A stretch of DNA of 64,000 bases from Lacticaseibacillus casei DSM 20011 = JCM 1134 = ATCC 393 (GTDB lineage: Bacteria; Bacillota; Bacilli; Lactobacillales; Lactobacillaceae). The DNA lies in NCBI RefSeq assembly GCF_000829055.1, contig NZ_AP012544.1, positions 62,001 to 126,000 on the forward strand. The letters are read 5' to 3'. The notes beneath the pieces were generated by a model. That model searched no databases. It was not told the DNA's origin and saw nothing but the letters and a program-made list of their open reading frames with translations. Within the stretch, counting starts at the first letter, position 1. Each line of letters begins with the position of its first letter. This document shows, one piece after another, positions 27,211 through 36,006 of this stretch. Position numbers and translations under genes: made by a program.

Positions 27211-27272
27211 GGTGAGTTCGTAACGATCGGCGCGTCAGCGTTCAGAAGGTCGAAGCGACTCGCCATTTTTTT

Positions 27273-27395
27273 GAGCGCGAGCAGGAGTGCTTAGAAATCG
27301 GAGTGTAAGTGGCCTCTATCCCCAAATGGCTGGGCTTTGGCCATTTGGGGATAGAGGTCCTTACATGTAGATTTCTGCGACTGCGAGCGCGTTAT
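27273..27395. repeat. Long hairpin repeat, copy R1
   Basis: Outer arms AGAAATC/GATTTCT, then GTGTAAG/CTTACAT, then inner arms CCTCTATCCCCAAATGGC and GCCATTTGGGGATAGAGG. The frame GTAAGtGGCCTC...GAGGtCCTTAC and the tail gcGcGTTAT are shared with R2-R5, but the inner arm sequence is unique and still fully paired. Confidence 0.75.
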
Positions 27396-27475
27396 AGAAC
27401 GCAAAAGACAACCTCCCACAATTGTCCTGAATAGAACCAATTTCCAATGTGACCCATCTCAATCAACCACTACCC

Positions 27476-27513
27476 CAAAAAACAAAAACCGCAACCAACA
27501 CTACCGGCTGCGG
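27476..27513 (-). terminator. Terminator of the PAP2 gene
   Basis: CCGCAACC and GGCTGCGG pair (one mismatch); on the minus strand the hairpin is followed by TTTTTGTTTTTTGG, about 50 bp after the stop. Confidence 0.7.
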
Positions 27514-27560
27514 CCAAACAAACAATTCAACTGAGCAAGACGTCGCTGATACCCCAAGTT

Positions 27561-28541
27561 TCAGGATGCCGGCTCAGTGTCTAACTTTTTGGACTTAGCA
27601 TGTGCCGTTAATGCCTCCCAATTAACCAGCGGCAGTTGGGCAACGGCACCCAGGATTAAGATCAGTGACCAGGTGAGGATCAGACTCATGGTGACATCAC
27701 CAGTGAAGTGGGCAAGAATCCGGACACGGGTATAGGCCATGATGGCGCCGTAAGCAAAGGTGAGCCAGAAAACCAGGCGTTGGCGCTTAGGCTTGTCGCG
27801 GTCAACGAACCAAGTCAGTGTGAGGATCGTTGCGGCTGTTTGCGTATGACCGGACGGAAAACTCATGTGGCCGTTCGCTCCATTGGGATGGAACCAACTG
27901 GTGAAGTGCGCTGGGTTGCCATTTAATTCGTATGGACGGAAGCGGCCCCAGAAGGTTTTCATCGCGTTTACAATCTGATCGGACATGATGCAGACTAAGG
28001 TGGCCACAAGTGCGACCTTCAATAAGTAACGCAGCTGTTCGTCGCTTTTGTGCGAGAGCCAATATTGACTGCCGGCAAAAACCGCAACGTAAAGCACAAT
28101 GAACAGAATGAGACTGGTGGCACCAGGCAAGGCAAGCTTGCTGCCATCGGAATTGGCCATTCCCATTGGCTTGCCTGCGTTGATGTCGTTGAGCGATGTG
28201 ATTACCATCGTCATCGCATATTTCAGGTAGCCGGCCCATAATTCCCAACCGGCGTAAATGACACTACCAATAATCATTAGCGTGCGAATGTGCCATGCAA
28301 GCTGCGAAGAACGCAGCGCATAGTGACAAACAATATTGCAGCTGATCATAATAATCAGCGGTGCCGTCCACAGACCGACATCTTGAAAGAGCGTGGCGAA
28401 CGGATCGTTCATATCGCCAATGATTTGTGAAATCTGCCAGTCAAAACCGGCCGCTGCAGCTAACAATAAAAGTAAAATACCAGCAACAATCAGAAAAATA
28501 TGTTGGCGGATTGGAGCGTTTAACTTTTGCGTTTGGTCCAT
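27561..28541 (-). CDS. PAP2-family membrane phosphatase
   Basis: A 326-residue multi-pass membrane protein starting at ATG 28541 (GGGAGGTAGAAAA before it). The lipid phosphatase signature is complete near the C-terminus: KTFWGRFRP (KxxxxxxRP), SFPSGHTQTAAT and TRVRILAHFTGDV (catalytic His and Asp). Such enzymes dephosphorylate isoprenoid or phospholipid pyrophosphates at the outer membrane face. The substrate could be undecaprenyl pyrophosphate or phosphatidate; the sequence does not tell. It is a single gene with its own terminator. Confidence 0.9.
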   Translation of the reverse strand: MDQTQKLNAPIRQHIFLIVAGILLLLLAAAAGFDWQISQIIGDMNDPFATLFQDVGLWTAPLIIMISCNIVCHYALRSSQLAWHIRTLMIIGSVIYAGWELWAGYLKYAMTMVITSLNDINAGKPMGMANSDGSKLALPGATSLILFIVLYVAVFAGSQYWLSHKSDEQLRYLLKVALVATLVCIMSDQIVNAMKTFWGRFRPYELNGNPAHFTSWFHPNGANGHMSFPSGHTQTAATILTLTWFVDRDKPKRQRLVFWLTFAYGAIMAYTRVRILAHFTGDVTMSLILTWSLILILGAVAQLPLVNWEALTAHAKSKKLDTEPAS

Positions 28542-28650
28542 TTTTCTACCTCCCTTGTACTTTGAAAATAGCACAGAGTTTGCAGAAAATGGGGGGATTT
28601 ACGCGACCTGTACGCAACATTTAAGTCACCGATACGAAATTTACAGAGGC

Positions 28651-29718
28651 TTAGGCAAAGAAGGGTTCGTTAATCGTTAATTGCCGTTGGTCGAAGTCGA
28701 CGGTTGCCTGTAAGCCATACGGTAAAATGGTGCGCGGGTAGGCGTGACCGAAGTTGAGGTTGTATAGAATCGGCGTTTGATAAGAAGCCGTTACGTCCAA
28801 AAGCACTTGTTGGTACTCGGTAAAATAAGTTTCATTTTGCGGTTTGCCAACCAAAATGGCGCGTACTTGCTGCAAGACACCATGATCATCCAGATGCCGT
28901 AGAAATTGACGATACGTCGTTGGATCGATTTTTTCCTCAGAGGTTTCAATGAAGAGGATTTTGTCTGCCCAGGATTGCGGGAAAAGGTGATACTTCTCGG
29001 CAACTTGCGGCTCATCGGAGTAGCGGACAGGATATAGCAAATCGTGAAGACTATCGAGGCACCCACCGAGCAAGGTCCCGGTGACGCGGCCATGACCGCG
29101 TAAGGTTAAGTAGCTGTGCTGCTCTGGATGAGCTCTGCGTGGCACCCCTAGCTGATCGGCGGAAAAATCGGTTCGCTCTTCATACCATGTCGGACTGGAT
29201 GTGATCGCCGTGGCCGCCGGGTTTTCAAAGAAATGGTGAAAACTGGCTGCCGTGTAAGGCAATAACTGCTTATCCAGTTCGGCCAGATCATTCAGGAAGT
29301 TCGGCCCATAAAAGGTGGTCATCCCCAGCTGGTAGAACATGAGATGATCGATGGTTGTGTCAGAAAATCCCGTGAAAATTTTCGGATGATTTTTAACCGC
29401 TTCAATAAATTCCGGGTCGTCAAGCAGATAGGGCACGATTCGATAAGTATCATCGCCGCCGATCGCACAAATAATGCCTTTGATATCCGGATCGGTCATG
29501 GCGGTCTTTAAATCAGCGGCCCGTGCTTCGGGATGGGCTTTTAAATACGCTTGACCGCGTAAAGCATTGGGCATAAAGCGCGGGACCAGCCCCATTGCTT
29601 CAAGGCGTTTGGTCCCCAGTTCCCGTTGATGCGCGGCAAAGGCCTCCCCTAGTGTCCCCGCGCTCAGACTGACAATGGCAACTTGATCATGTTGATGCAA
29701 CTTCGGTGGTTTGATCAT
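28651..29718 (-). CDS. LD-carboxypeptidase family serine peptidase (S66, LdcA/MccF-like)
   Basis: 355 residues, two-domain S66 fold. Nucleophile Ser in FTGFSDTTIDHL (about residue 119), Glu in FIETSEEKI and His in LNFGHAYPRTILPYG form the expected Ser-Glu-His triad; CAIGGDDTYRIVPYL is the conserved N-domain loop. The family trims the terminal D-Ala from murein tetrapeptides or cleaves microcin C-type conjugates (MccF). No microcin genes lie nearby. AAAGGAGG precedes the ATG. Confidence 0.88.
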   Translation of the reverse strand: MIKPPKLHQHDQVAIVSLSAGTLGEAFAAHQRELGTKRLEAMGLVPRFMPNALRGQAYLKAHPEARAADLKTAMTDPDIKGIICAIGGDDTYRIVPYLLDDPEFIEAVKNHPKIFTGFSDTTIDHLMFYQLGMTTFYGPNFLNDLAELDKQLLPYTAASFHHFFENPAATAITSSPTWYEERTDFSADQLGVPRRAHPEQHSYLTLRGHGRVTGTLLGGCLDSLHDLLYPVRYSDEPQVAEKYHLFPQSWADKILFIETSEEKIDPTTYRQFLRHLDDHGVLQQVRAILVGKPQNETYFTEYQQVLLDVTASYQTPILYNLNFGHAYPRTILPYGLQATVDFDQRQLTINEPFFA

Positions 29719-29878
29719 TTAACATGCCTCCTTTGGCAATGATTGAGTCTATTATTCATGATAGGTCAGGCACATGCAAGCAGGATTGATTTTCGCGATT
29801 CGTTAAAGTTGTGTTTCCACCCGGCATGCTGGTAAGATCGAAGGGTAGCTAGTGAATGCGTGAACGAGGGGATAAATC

Positions 29879-30130
29879 ATGTATACCATTCAAACTGCCG
29901 CAACGGTTGGGGCAAGGGGCACGGTGATCACGATTGCACCGCCGATTGAACGGATTCGACCAGGTGATCCGATTCGGCTTAATGGCAAAAGGGTTGGCAG
30001 AGTGCGCGCGATTGAGAAAGCCAATCATCCGCACCATGTTAACGATAAGCCGTGTACCGGATTAGTGATCACGATTCCGGTTAAACCCGGTGACACCATT
30101 GAGTTTCCGCAATCACCACGCAAGTCATGA
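29879..30130 (+). CDS. Small beta-barrel-like protein of unknown function
   Basis: 83 residues, basic. The pattern GARGTVITIAPPIERIRPGDPIRLNGKR... with a second hydrophobic strand pair LVITIPVKPGDTIEF resembles domain II of EF-Tu-type GTPases as a free-standing barrel. That likeness is visual and weak. Single gene, converging with ddl at a shared terminator. Confidence 0.65.
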   Translation: MYTIQTAATVGARGTVITIAPPIERIRPGDPIRLNGKRVGRVRAIEKANHPHHVNDKPCTGLVITIPVKPGDTIEFPQSPRKS

Positions 30131-30209
30131 CGCCAGCAGATTGGCGGGCGGCGCGACTATTTGATGAATGTAAACAGGCATCCACATTCATTTAAAGTAA
30201 TCGCAACGC

Positions 30210-30273
30210 AAAAAATCGGTCTTAACCCACAAGGACTCGTTAGGCGAGTTGTTGTGGTTAAGACCGATTTTTT
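30210..30273. terminator. Bidirectional terminator between the small gene and ddl
   Basis: AAAAAATCGGTCTTAACC (30210-30227) pairs perfectly with GGTTAAGACCGATTTTTT (30256-30273). Confidence 0.93.
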
Positions 30274-30285
30274 AATGCAGATGAA

Positions 30286-31371
30286 CTAGTCAGCTGACGC
30301 GGCCGTCATAATGCCAGCCTCAGTCATCCCGTCTGCGTATAGTTTCAGCTTGCCATTAATAATGTCCATGACAAGATCGCCATATTCAACACCGTCTGCT
30401 TCGGCTTCTTGTGGCAAAAGCGATAGCGGCGTCATGCCAGGCAGGTTGTTGGCTTCGATGACCCATACGCCTTTATCGTTAGCAAAAAAATCGATGCGGC
30501 CATAGTTTTGTAGGCCTAAAACATCCATGGTTTGCAGCGACACATCTTTCATCGCCTGATGGACGTTTTCATCTAAATCCTTTGGCGGGGTGATGAAGTC
30601 GGTGTAACCGGCTTGGAACTTGTGCTTGAAGTCATACCAGCCAGAATGGACTTTAATCTCGATGGCCGAGAAGGCGCGCCCGTTGACAACGCCTAACGAG
30701 AATTCGCGACCAGGCGTGAATTCTTCAACAATCGCACTATTATCGAAGCGGAAAACGTCGGCGATGCCACTTTCCAATTCTTCCTGATTGTGGGCGATGT
30801 GCGTGCCAACACTGGAACCGCCAGACGTTGGCTTAACAACGACCGGAAAATCAAACGGCACCTTATGTTCGCCGGGTTGATTCCGTTTGAATTCCTTAAA
30901 TGCAGCGGTCTGGATCCCGTGGTACAACATGATCTCCTTACTGAAGACCTTGTTCATGGTCATCCCTGAAGCCAGCGGACCGGAACCGGTATATTTGACA
31001 TTGTTCAGGTCCAGCGTTGCCTGAACCTTCCCGTTCTCACCGTCACCGCCGTGCAAGGCCAAAAAGACAATATCTGCGGCTTTGCAGATCGCCAAAACAT
31101 TCGGGCCAAACAGCTGTGTGCTGCCATCTGTCCGTAACTTGTTGATGTCAGCGTCAGTCAGGATGGCATCCGAAATCTTCAGATCCTTACTGGTGTTGGC
31201 GTCGTCAAAAACTTGGTCGACCGTCTTCCCTTCGAGGTCGTAGCCTAGAAACAGGTCAATAAAGGTGGCCTGCTGCCCTTTTTGTCGCAAGGCGTTTGTG
31301 ATCCGGTAGCCGCTTGAAATCGACACATTGCGTTCCGTGCTCCGGCCGCCTGCTAAAACGACAATTTTCAT
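30286..31371 (-). CDS. ddl: D-alanine-D-alanine/D-lactate ligase
   Basis: A 361-residue ATP-grasp ligase making the terminal depsipeptide of peptidoglycan. Motifs: [16 protein letters not shown] at the start, [27 protein letters not shown] and [10 protein letters not shown]. In the substrate loop the sequence is [11 protein letters not shown]. The Phe (about residue 252) replaces the Tyr of ordinary D-Ala:D-Ala ligases, a known mark of D-Ala:D-Lac enzymes in Leuconostoc and vancomycin-resistant lactobacilli. This gives intrinsic vancomycin resistance as a species trait. Single gene. Confidence 0.93.
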   Translation of the reverse strand: MKIVVLAGGRSTERNVSISSGYRITNALRQKGQQATFIDLFLGYDLEGKTVDQVFDDANTSKDLKISDAILTDADINKLRTDGSTQLFGPNVLAICKAADIVFLALHGGDGENGKVQATLDLNNVKYTGSGPLASGMTMNKVFSKEIMLYHGIQTAAFKEFKRNQPGEHKVPFDFPVVVKPTSGGSSVGTHIAHNQEELESGIADVFRFDNSAIVEEFTPGREFSLGVVNGRAFSAIEIKVHSGWYDFKHKFQAGYTDFITPPKDLDENVHQAMKDVSLQTMDVLGLQNYGRIDFFANDKGVWVIEANNLPGMTPLSLLPQEAEADGVEYGDLVMDIINGKLKLYADGMTEAGIMTAASAD

Positions 31372-31523
31372 TTGATAGTACCTCCATGTATTATCCGAGT
31401 TTAATAGAAACTACAGTTTAGCACAATCCTGTCTAACCGGCGAGAACGGCGCTTGGATTTGCGGTAAAATTAACCGAAATGAAAGGGATTACTAAAATTC
31501 GAATCGACTTAAATTTGAGCAAA

Positions 31524-31560
31524 AGACTGCAGCAACGTTAACGAGCGCAGTCTAAGGAGG
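31524..31560 (+). promoter_or_regulatory. Stem directly before the ogt ribosome binding site
   Basis: AGACTGC (31524-31530) pairs with GCAGTCT (31547-31553), and AAGGAGG follows at once (31554-31560). The stem could tune initiation of the gene at 31566. Confidence 0.4.
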
Positions 31561-31565
31561 TCACC

Positions 31566-32057
31566 ATGCAATATTCGTGGTTAACAATGCCCCATCATCG
31601 TTACTTACTGGTAGCTGATCAAGGGAAACTTATTTTTGTCGGGTCGCCTGATGCTGACTTGCAAGAAGCAGAGCACTATGTAGACGGGCCGTTTGAGTTT
31701 AATGCCGAGGCGATGGAACCGTTTCAAACCACCCTGACTGCTTACCTCACAGGAAAAACGAAGGCAGTGACGGTGCCGGTAGCCTTTCATGGCACCGCTT
31801 TGCAGACAGCGGTTTGGCAGTACTTGCTAACGATTCCTTATGGCGCGACCAGAACCTATGCGCAAGTCGCAGCAGCAGTCGGGCACGACCGCGCATTTCA
31901 GGCAGTCGGGCATGCGGTTGGCCAGAACCTGCTTATGATGGTGATTCCTTGTCATCGGATTTTACGCAAAGACGGCGGGTTAGGCGGTTTTCGTGGCGGC
32001 TTAGCGTTGAAACGCAAGCTGCTGGCGCTGGAACAAGGGGCTCGGCCGACCTTTTGA
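31566..32057 (+). CDS. ogt: Methylated-DNA-protein-cysteine methyltransferase
   Basis: 163 residues. Removes alkyl groups from O6-methylguanine by irreversible transfer to its own cysteine, here Cys129 in MVIPCHRILRKDGGLGGFRGG. The DNA-binding helix with the Arg finger is YGATRTYAQVAAAVGHDRAFQAVG (written here in two parts in the protein, about 97-120). Length is typical of Ogt. AAGGAGG precedes the ATG by 5 nt. Confidence 0.94.
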   Translation: MQYSWLTMPHHRYLLVADQGKLIFVGSPDADLQEAEHYVDGPFEFNAEAMEPFQTTLTAYLTGKTKAVTVPVAFHGTALQTAVWQYLLTIPYGATRTYAQVAAAVGHDRAFQAVGHAVGQNLLMMVIPCHRILRKDGGLGGFRGGLALKRKLLALEQGARPTF

Positions 32058-32124
32058 CTGCAGGAAAATGCCCAACATTTTTTAAAGACGGAACGAAAGG
32101 TTCTATTTTCGGCGCAGGATCTTG

Positions 32125-32130
32125 TATACT
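32125..32130 (+). promoter_or_regulatory. -10 element of the hydroxyacid dehydrogenase gene
   Basis: TATACT at 32125-32130, 38 nt before the ATG; the -35 is weak. Confidence 0.4.
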
Positions 32131-32168
32131 GGTGGTTAGACAAACTAAAAACAAGGGGATAGTGAGAC

Positions 32169-33170
32169 ATGAAGATTATCGCTTACGGTGCGCGGGTGGA
32201 CGAGATCCAATATTTCAAGCAGTGGGCCAAGGAAACCGGCAACACGCTTGAGTATCATACTGAGTTCTTAGATGAGAACACCGTCGAATGGGCAAAAGGC
32301 TTTGACGGGATCAACTCGCTGCAAACGACACCTTATGCAGCTGGTGTTTTTGAAAAAATGCATGAATACGGCATCAAGTTTCTGACGATCCGTAACGTCG
32401 GCACCGATAACATTGACATGGCGGCCATGAAGCAATATGGTATCCGGTTAAGTAACGTTCCGGCCTATTCACCAGCGGCCATTGCCGAGTTTGCCTTGAC
32501 CGATACGTTGTACCTGTTGCGTAACATGGGCAAGGTCCAGGCACAGCTGCACGCAGGCGATTATGAAAAGGCCGGCACCTTTATCGGTAAGGAACTTGGC
32601 CAGCAAACGGTCGGCGTGATGGGCACTGGGCACATTGGTCGGGTTGCGATCAAACTCTTTAAGGGCTTTGGTGCCAAAGTCATTGCCTACGACCCATACC
32701 CGATGAAAGGCGAACATCCGGACTTTGAGTATGTCAGCTTGGAAGAGCTCTTCAAACAAAGTGATATCATTGATCTTCACGTTCCCGGTATCGAGCAAAA
32801 TACCCACATCATCGATGAAGCCGCATTTGACTTGATGAAACCCGGCGCTATCGTGATCAACACGGCTCGGCCAAACCTGATTGACACGCAGGCCATGCTC
32901 AGTAACCTTAAATCCGGCAAGCTAGCCGGTGTTGGCATTGATACTTATGAATATGAAACCGAAGATCTGTTGAACCTAGCCAAGCACGGCAGCTTCGAGG
33001 ATCCGTTGTGGGATGAACTGCTCGGCATGCCAAACGTTGTCCTCAGCCCACATATCGCATACTACACGGAAACCGCGGTGCACAATATGGTTTACTTCTC
33101 GCTGCAGAATCTGGTTGACTTTTTAACCAAGGGTGAGACGAATACGGAAGTAACGGCGCCGGCGAAGTAA
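32169..33170 (+). CDS. hicD: D-2-hydroxyisocaproate dehydrogenase (D-2-hydroxyacid dehydrogenase)
   Basis: A 333-residue NAD-dependent enzyme reducing branched 2-ketoacids such as 2-ketoisocaproate to D-2-hydroxyacids. The sequence matches, with few changes, what I recall of the crystallised L. casei D-HicDH, also 333 residues. NAD site VGVMGTGHIGRVAIKLF; catalytic Arg in INTARPNLIDTQ, Glu in GIDTYEYETED and His in LSPHIAYYTETA. It links amino-acid catabolism to cofactor recycling and flavour. AAGGGGAT precedes the ATG. Single gene. Confidence 0.93.
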   Translation: MKIIAYGARVDEIQYFKQWAKETGNTLEYHTEFLDENTVEWAKGFDGINSLQTTPYAAGVFEKMHEYGIKFLTIRNVGTDNIDMAAMKQYGIRLSNVPAYSPAAIAEFALTDTLYLLRNMGKVQAQLHAGDYEKAGTFIGKELGQQTVGVMGTGHIGRVAIKLFKGFGAKVIAYDPYPMKGEHPDFEYVSLEELFKQSDIIDLHVPGIEQNTHIIDEAAFDLMKPGAIVINTARPNLIDTQAMLSNLKSGKLAGVGIDTYEYETEDLLNLAKHGSFEDPLWDELLGMPNVVLSPHIAYYTETAVHNMVYFSLQNLVDFLTKGETNTEVTAPAK

Positions 33171-33224
33171 GGATCAGAAGGTTAGACCAGCCAAGCGAAA
33201 AGAGTGGTTAAGATCAGATTTAAG

Positions 33225-33425
33225 ATGACGACAAAAAGGATTATTTGGATTTGTGCATTTGGCGGTTATCTTTTCAGTGAGCTTACCGGTCGCCTGGCAA
33301 AAATGGTAAATAATACCGTATTAGAGTGGAGTATTCGCATTGGCTCTATTGTTGTTGCGTCATTGATCGCCTACGTATTCGGTCACCACTTTGACAAAAA
33401 GAAGAAGTCTAGCTCTCAAGCATGA
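33225..33425 (+). CDS. Small membrane protein of unknown function
   Basis: 66 residues from ATG 33225; an in-frame GTG lies at 33204, and neither start has a strong ribosome binding site. Two hydrophobic helices and a Lys/Ser-rich tail (HHFDKKKKSSSQA). Followed at once by an unusually long perfect hairpin. Confidence 0.55.
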   Translation: MTTKRIIWICAFGGYLFSELTGRLAKMVNNTVLEWSIRIGSIVVASLIAYVFGHHFDKKKKSSSQA

Positions 33426-33480
33426 CACATTAAAACGCGCTGCTTCCTGTATATTAGGAAGCAGCGCGTTTTAATGTGTC
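33424..33480. terminator. 25-bp perfect hairpin (bidirectional terminator)
   Basis: GACACATTAAAACGCGCTGC... (33424-33448) pairs along its full 25 bp with 33456-33480 around a 7-nt loop. It starts within 3 bp of the preceding stop codon. TTTTAATGTG supplies the T-run. Confidence 0.85.
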
Positions 33481-33546
33481 AGGTTTAAATAAATCTGTTG
33501 ATGACACTGTGTCACTTATTTTTAGGTTACGCCACCAGCATTTATT

Positions 33547-33897
33547 TCAAACAAACGGCCGGAACTGCGCTAGCACAAAGCCCGTAACGGTCACCAGTGC
33601 GAATGCAGCAAGCGCGCTCCACAGGATGGCTTTACTTAGGTTCTGTTGCTTTTTACCTGCAAAGGCAACTTCGATTAACCCGATTAAACCAATAGCCAAC
33701 AAAATTTTAACGACTGTCAGTAAAGGGTTGCGGTCGAATGCGAAACGCATCAGCACGACGCCGGTCACGATCGAAACCAGGTAACAAACGCGCGCGATCA
33801 TCGTCCACATGACAAACTGGCGCGTCCGACTGAAAATGGCAATCCCAGCTGCAACTGCCAACACTGACCATGAAATAAGATGTAGCCAAAGCCACAT
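33547..33897 (-). CDS. DUF1516 (YisL-like) membrane protein
   Basis: 116 residues, four membrane helices (MWLWLHLISWSVLAVAAG; MIARVCYLVSIVTGVVLM; LLTVVKILLAIGLIGLIEV; ILWSALAAFALVTVTGFVL). Length and layout fit DUF1516. No known activity. GGGAGG precedes the ATG by 8 nt. Single gene converging with the small membrane protein. Confidence 0.8.
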   Translation of the reverse strand: MWLWLHLISWSVLAVAAGIAIFSRTRQFVMWTMIARVCYLVSIVTGVVLMRFAFDRNPLLTVVKILLAIGLIGLIEVAFAGKKQQNLSKAILWSALAAFALVTVTGFVLAQFRPFV

Positions 33898-34094
33898 AAA
33901 GAAAACCTCCCTTAAACCAGCAAAAGTATTAGTTACACTATACCGCTTTTTCTGAAAAAACGGACGATATTTGGGCGTTGTCAGTAAAACACGAACATTA
34001 ACGATGACCTTTTTAAAAAATAAACGTATTTTCTATTGCAAGTTGATGTGTTCTTCGGTAAACTTTTCATATTCAAAGTTTAGGGGAGCGTGTC

Positions 34095-35552
34095 ATGGAA
34101 AACTTTTTTCATTTGAAGCAAAATAAAACCACGCCGATGACCGAGGTCATGGCGGGGTTGACCACATTTTTTGCAATGTCATATATTTTATTCGTTAACC
34201 CTCAAGTGCTGTCACAAACCGGGATGCCGGCGCAGGCAGTTTTCCTCGCGACGATCATCGCGAGTGCGGTTGGGACGTTGGTTATGGGATTGTTCGCCAA
34301 TGTGCCTTATGCTTTGGCGCCGGGCATGGGCCTGAACGCCTTCTTCACGTACACGGTTGTCTTCGCCCTTGGGTTTAGTTGGCAGGAAGCCTTGGCGCTT
34401 GTCTTCATCTGTGGTGTGATTAACATTTTGATCACCGTCACGAAGATTCGGAAATTGATCATTGTGGCGATTCCGGAAACCATTCAACATGCGATTGGTG
34501 GTGGTATCGGGGTTTTCGTTGCGTATATCGGGATCAAAAATGCCGGTTTCTTGCAGTTCACCTCCGAAGCATCAAGCATTAACACGATTAACGGCCAGCC
34601 GCTGAAGGCCGGTGCGTTGACCCTCAAACATGGGGTTGAATCAGTTGTTTCCAACGGTGGGATTGTGCCAGCGCTGGTTAACTTCACTCAGGCTGGTGCT
34701 GTGCTGGCCTTGATCGGGTTGGTCATCATGGTCATCTTGAATGTCAAAAAGGTGCCTGGTGCGATTTTAATCGGGATTCTGTTGACAACGATTATCGGGA
34801 TTCCGATGGGTGTCACCGATTTGCATCTTAGCGCCGCAAATTCCTTTGGCAGCACCTTCGCATCGCTTCAAACAACCTTTGGCGCGGCCTTCTCGGCTAA
34901 AGGGATGGGTTCGCTGTTCACGAATCCGGATAAAATCGTGCTGTCCATCATGACGATTTTTGCCTTTAGTTTCTCGGATATTTTTGACACGCTGGGCACC
35001 TTCATCGGAACCGGCCGGCGTACCGGGATTTTCTCCGATGCCGATGAGCATGCCTTAGAAGAAGGATCAGGCTTTTCATCGAAAATGGATCGGGCACTGT
35101 TCGCCGATTCGATTGCGACGGGCGTTGGGTCGATCTTCGGAACCAGTAACGTCACCACTTATGTCGAAAGTGCGGCTGGTATCGGTGCCGGCGGTCGAAC
35201 CGGATTGACTTCGGTTGTTGTCGCAGGGATGTTCCTGATCAGTTCGATTTTCGCACCGTTTATCGCCATTGTGCCGACACAGGCGTTGGCACCGGCGTTG
35301 ATTCTGGTCGGGATTATGATGATGAGTACCTTCAAGGAAATCGAATGGGAAGACCTGTCCCAAGCCATTCCGGCGTTCATGGCATCAATTGTCATGGGCT
35401 TTGTCTATAACATTTCATACGGCATTGCGGCTGGCTTTATCTTCTACTGCCTGATCAAACTGATCACCGGTAAAGCCAAGGAAATCCATCCGGTTCTCGC
35501 CGTTGTTACTATCGGCTTCATTTTGAACTTTGTCATTCTCGCAGCATTATAA
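34095..35552 (+). CDS. pbuG: AzgA-type hypoxanthine/guanine permease (NCS2)
   Basis: A 485-residue transporter with about 12 membrane segments. Starts with the family signature FFHLKQNKTTPMTEVMAGLTTF, then ALAPGMGLNAFFTYTVV and SDIFDTLGTFIGTGRRTG, GTSNVTTYVESAAGIGAGGRTGL (split here). This set marks the AzgA/PbuG branch: proton-driven uptake of hypoxanthine, guanine or adenine. AAACACGAACATT lies upstream (about 33988-34000), a weak PurR-box resemblance shared with purA, so joint purine control is possible. Single gene with terminator. Confidence 0.9.
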   Translation: MENFFHLKQNKTTPMTEVMAGLTTFFAMSYILFVNPQVLSQTGMPAQAVFLATIIASAVGTLVMGLFANVPYALAPGMGLNAFFTYTVVFALGFSWQEALALVFICGVINILITVTKIRKLIIVAIPETIQHAIGGGIGVFVAYIGIKNAGFLQFTSEASSINTINGQPLKAGALTLKHGVESVVSNGGIVPALVNFTQAGAVLALIGLVIMVILNVKKVPGAILIGILLTTIIGIPMGVTDLHLSAANSFGSTFASLQTTFGAAFSAKGMGSLFTNPDKIVLSIMTIFAFSFSDIFDTLGTFIGTGRRTGIFSDADEHALEEGSGFSSKMDRALFADSIATGVGSIFGTSNVTTYVESAAGIGAGGRTGLTSVVVAGMFLISSIFAPFIAIVPTQALAPALILVGIMMMSTFKEIEWEDLSQAIPAFMASIVMGFVYNISYGIAAGFIFYCLIKLITGKAKEIHPVLAVVTIGFILNFVILAAL

Positions 35553-35556
35553 AAAT

Positions 35557-35594
35557 ACGCAAAAACCACTGTCAGGCGGCAGTGGTTTTTGCGT
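35557..35594 (+). terminator. Terminator of the purine permease gene
   Basis: ACGCAAAAACCACTG pairs with CAGTGGTTTTTGCGT around an 8-nt loop directly after the stop. Confidence 0.9.
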
Positions 35595-35676
35595 GAACGC
35601 GTTCCAAAGCGTGGGCTATTTTGGACGCTCGGTGAAATGCCGAATCTATGCTATGCTCATCTCGAGGTGATTAAGA

Positions 35677-36000
35677 ATGGCTCTTAAAGTAATTTTCCAT
35701 TTAGATACAACTGGGCGCTGGCCCCATCTGGCTTCGAATCTGACTAACTTTTTGACGGCTGAGCCAAATGCTGATCTGGAAGTTCTGGTGAACGGCGATG
35801 GCATTACCGTTTATTTTGATCAGGAGGTTGTCGATTTCATTGCTGCCCATCCGCAGGTGAAGTTCTTTGCCTGCCACAACTCGCTAGCGCAACGCCACTT
35901 GGATGAAAAGCAGTTGCCGGCGACCGTGGCAATCGTCCCGGTTGGTGTGGTTAAACTGGCGCAGGCGGAAACAGCCGGTTATGCGTACATTAAGCCATAA
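35677..36000 (+). CDS. DsrE/YchN-like family protein
   Basis: 107 residues with an alternating beta/alpha pattern: VIFHLDTTGRW, DLEVLVNGDGITVYF and VKFFACHNSLAQRHL with a single cysteine where DsrE-like sulfur carriers have theirs, then ATVAIVPVGVVKLAQ and AGYAYIKP. Likely a small cytoplasmic DsrE-like protein; sulfur transfer is not demonstrated. CGAGGTGATTAAG precedes the ATG. Confidence 0.75.
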   Translation: MALKVIFHLDTTGRWPHLASNLTNFLTAEPNADLEVLVNGDGITVYFDQEVVDFIAAHPQVKFFACHNSLAQRHLDEKQLPATVAIVPVGVVKLAQAETAGYAYIKP

Positions 36001-36006
36001 AGTAAC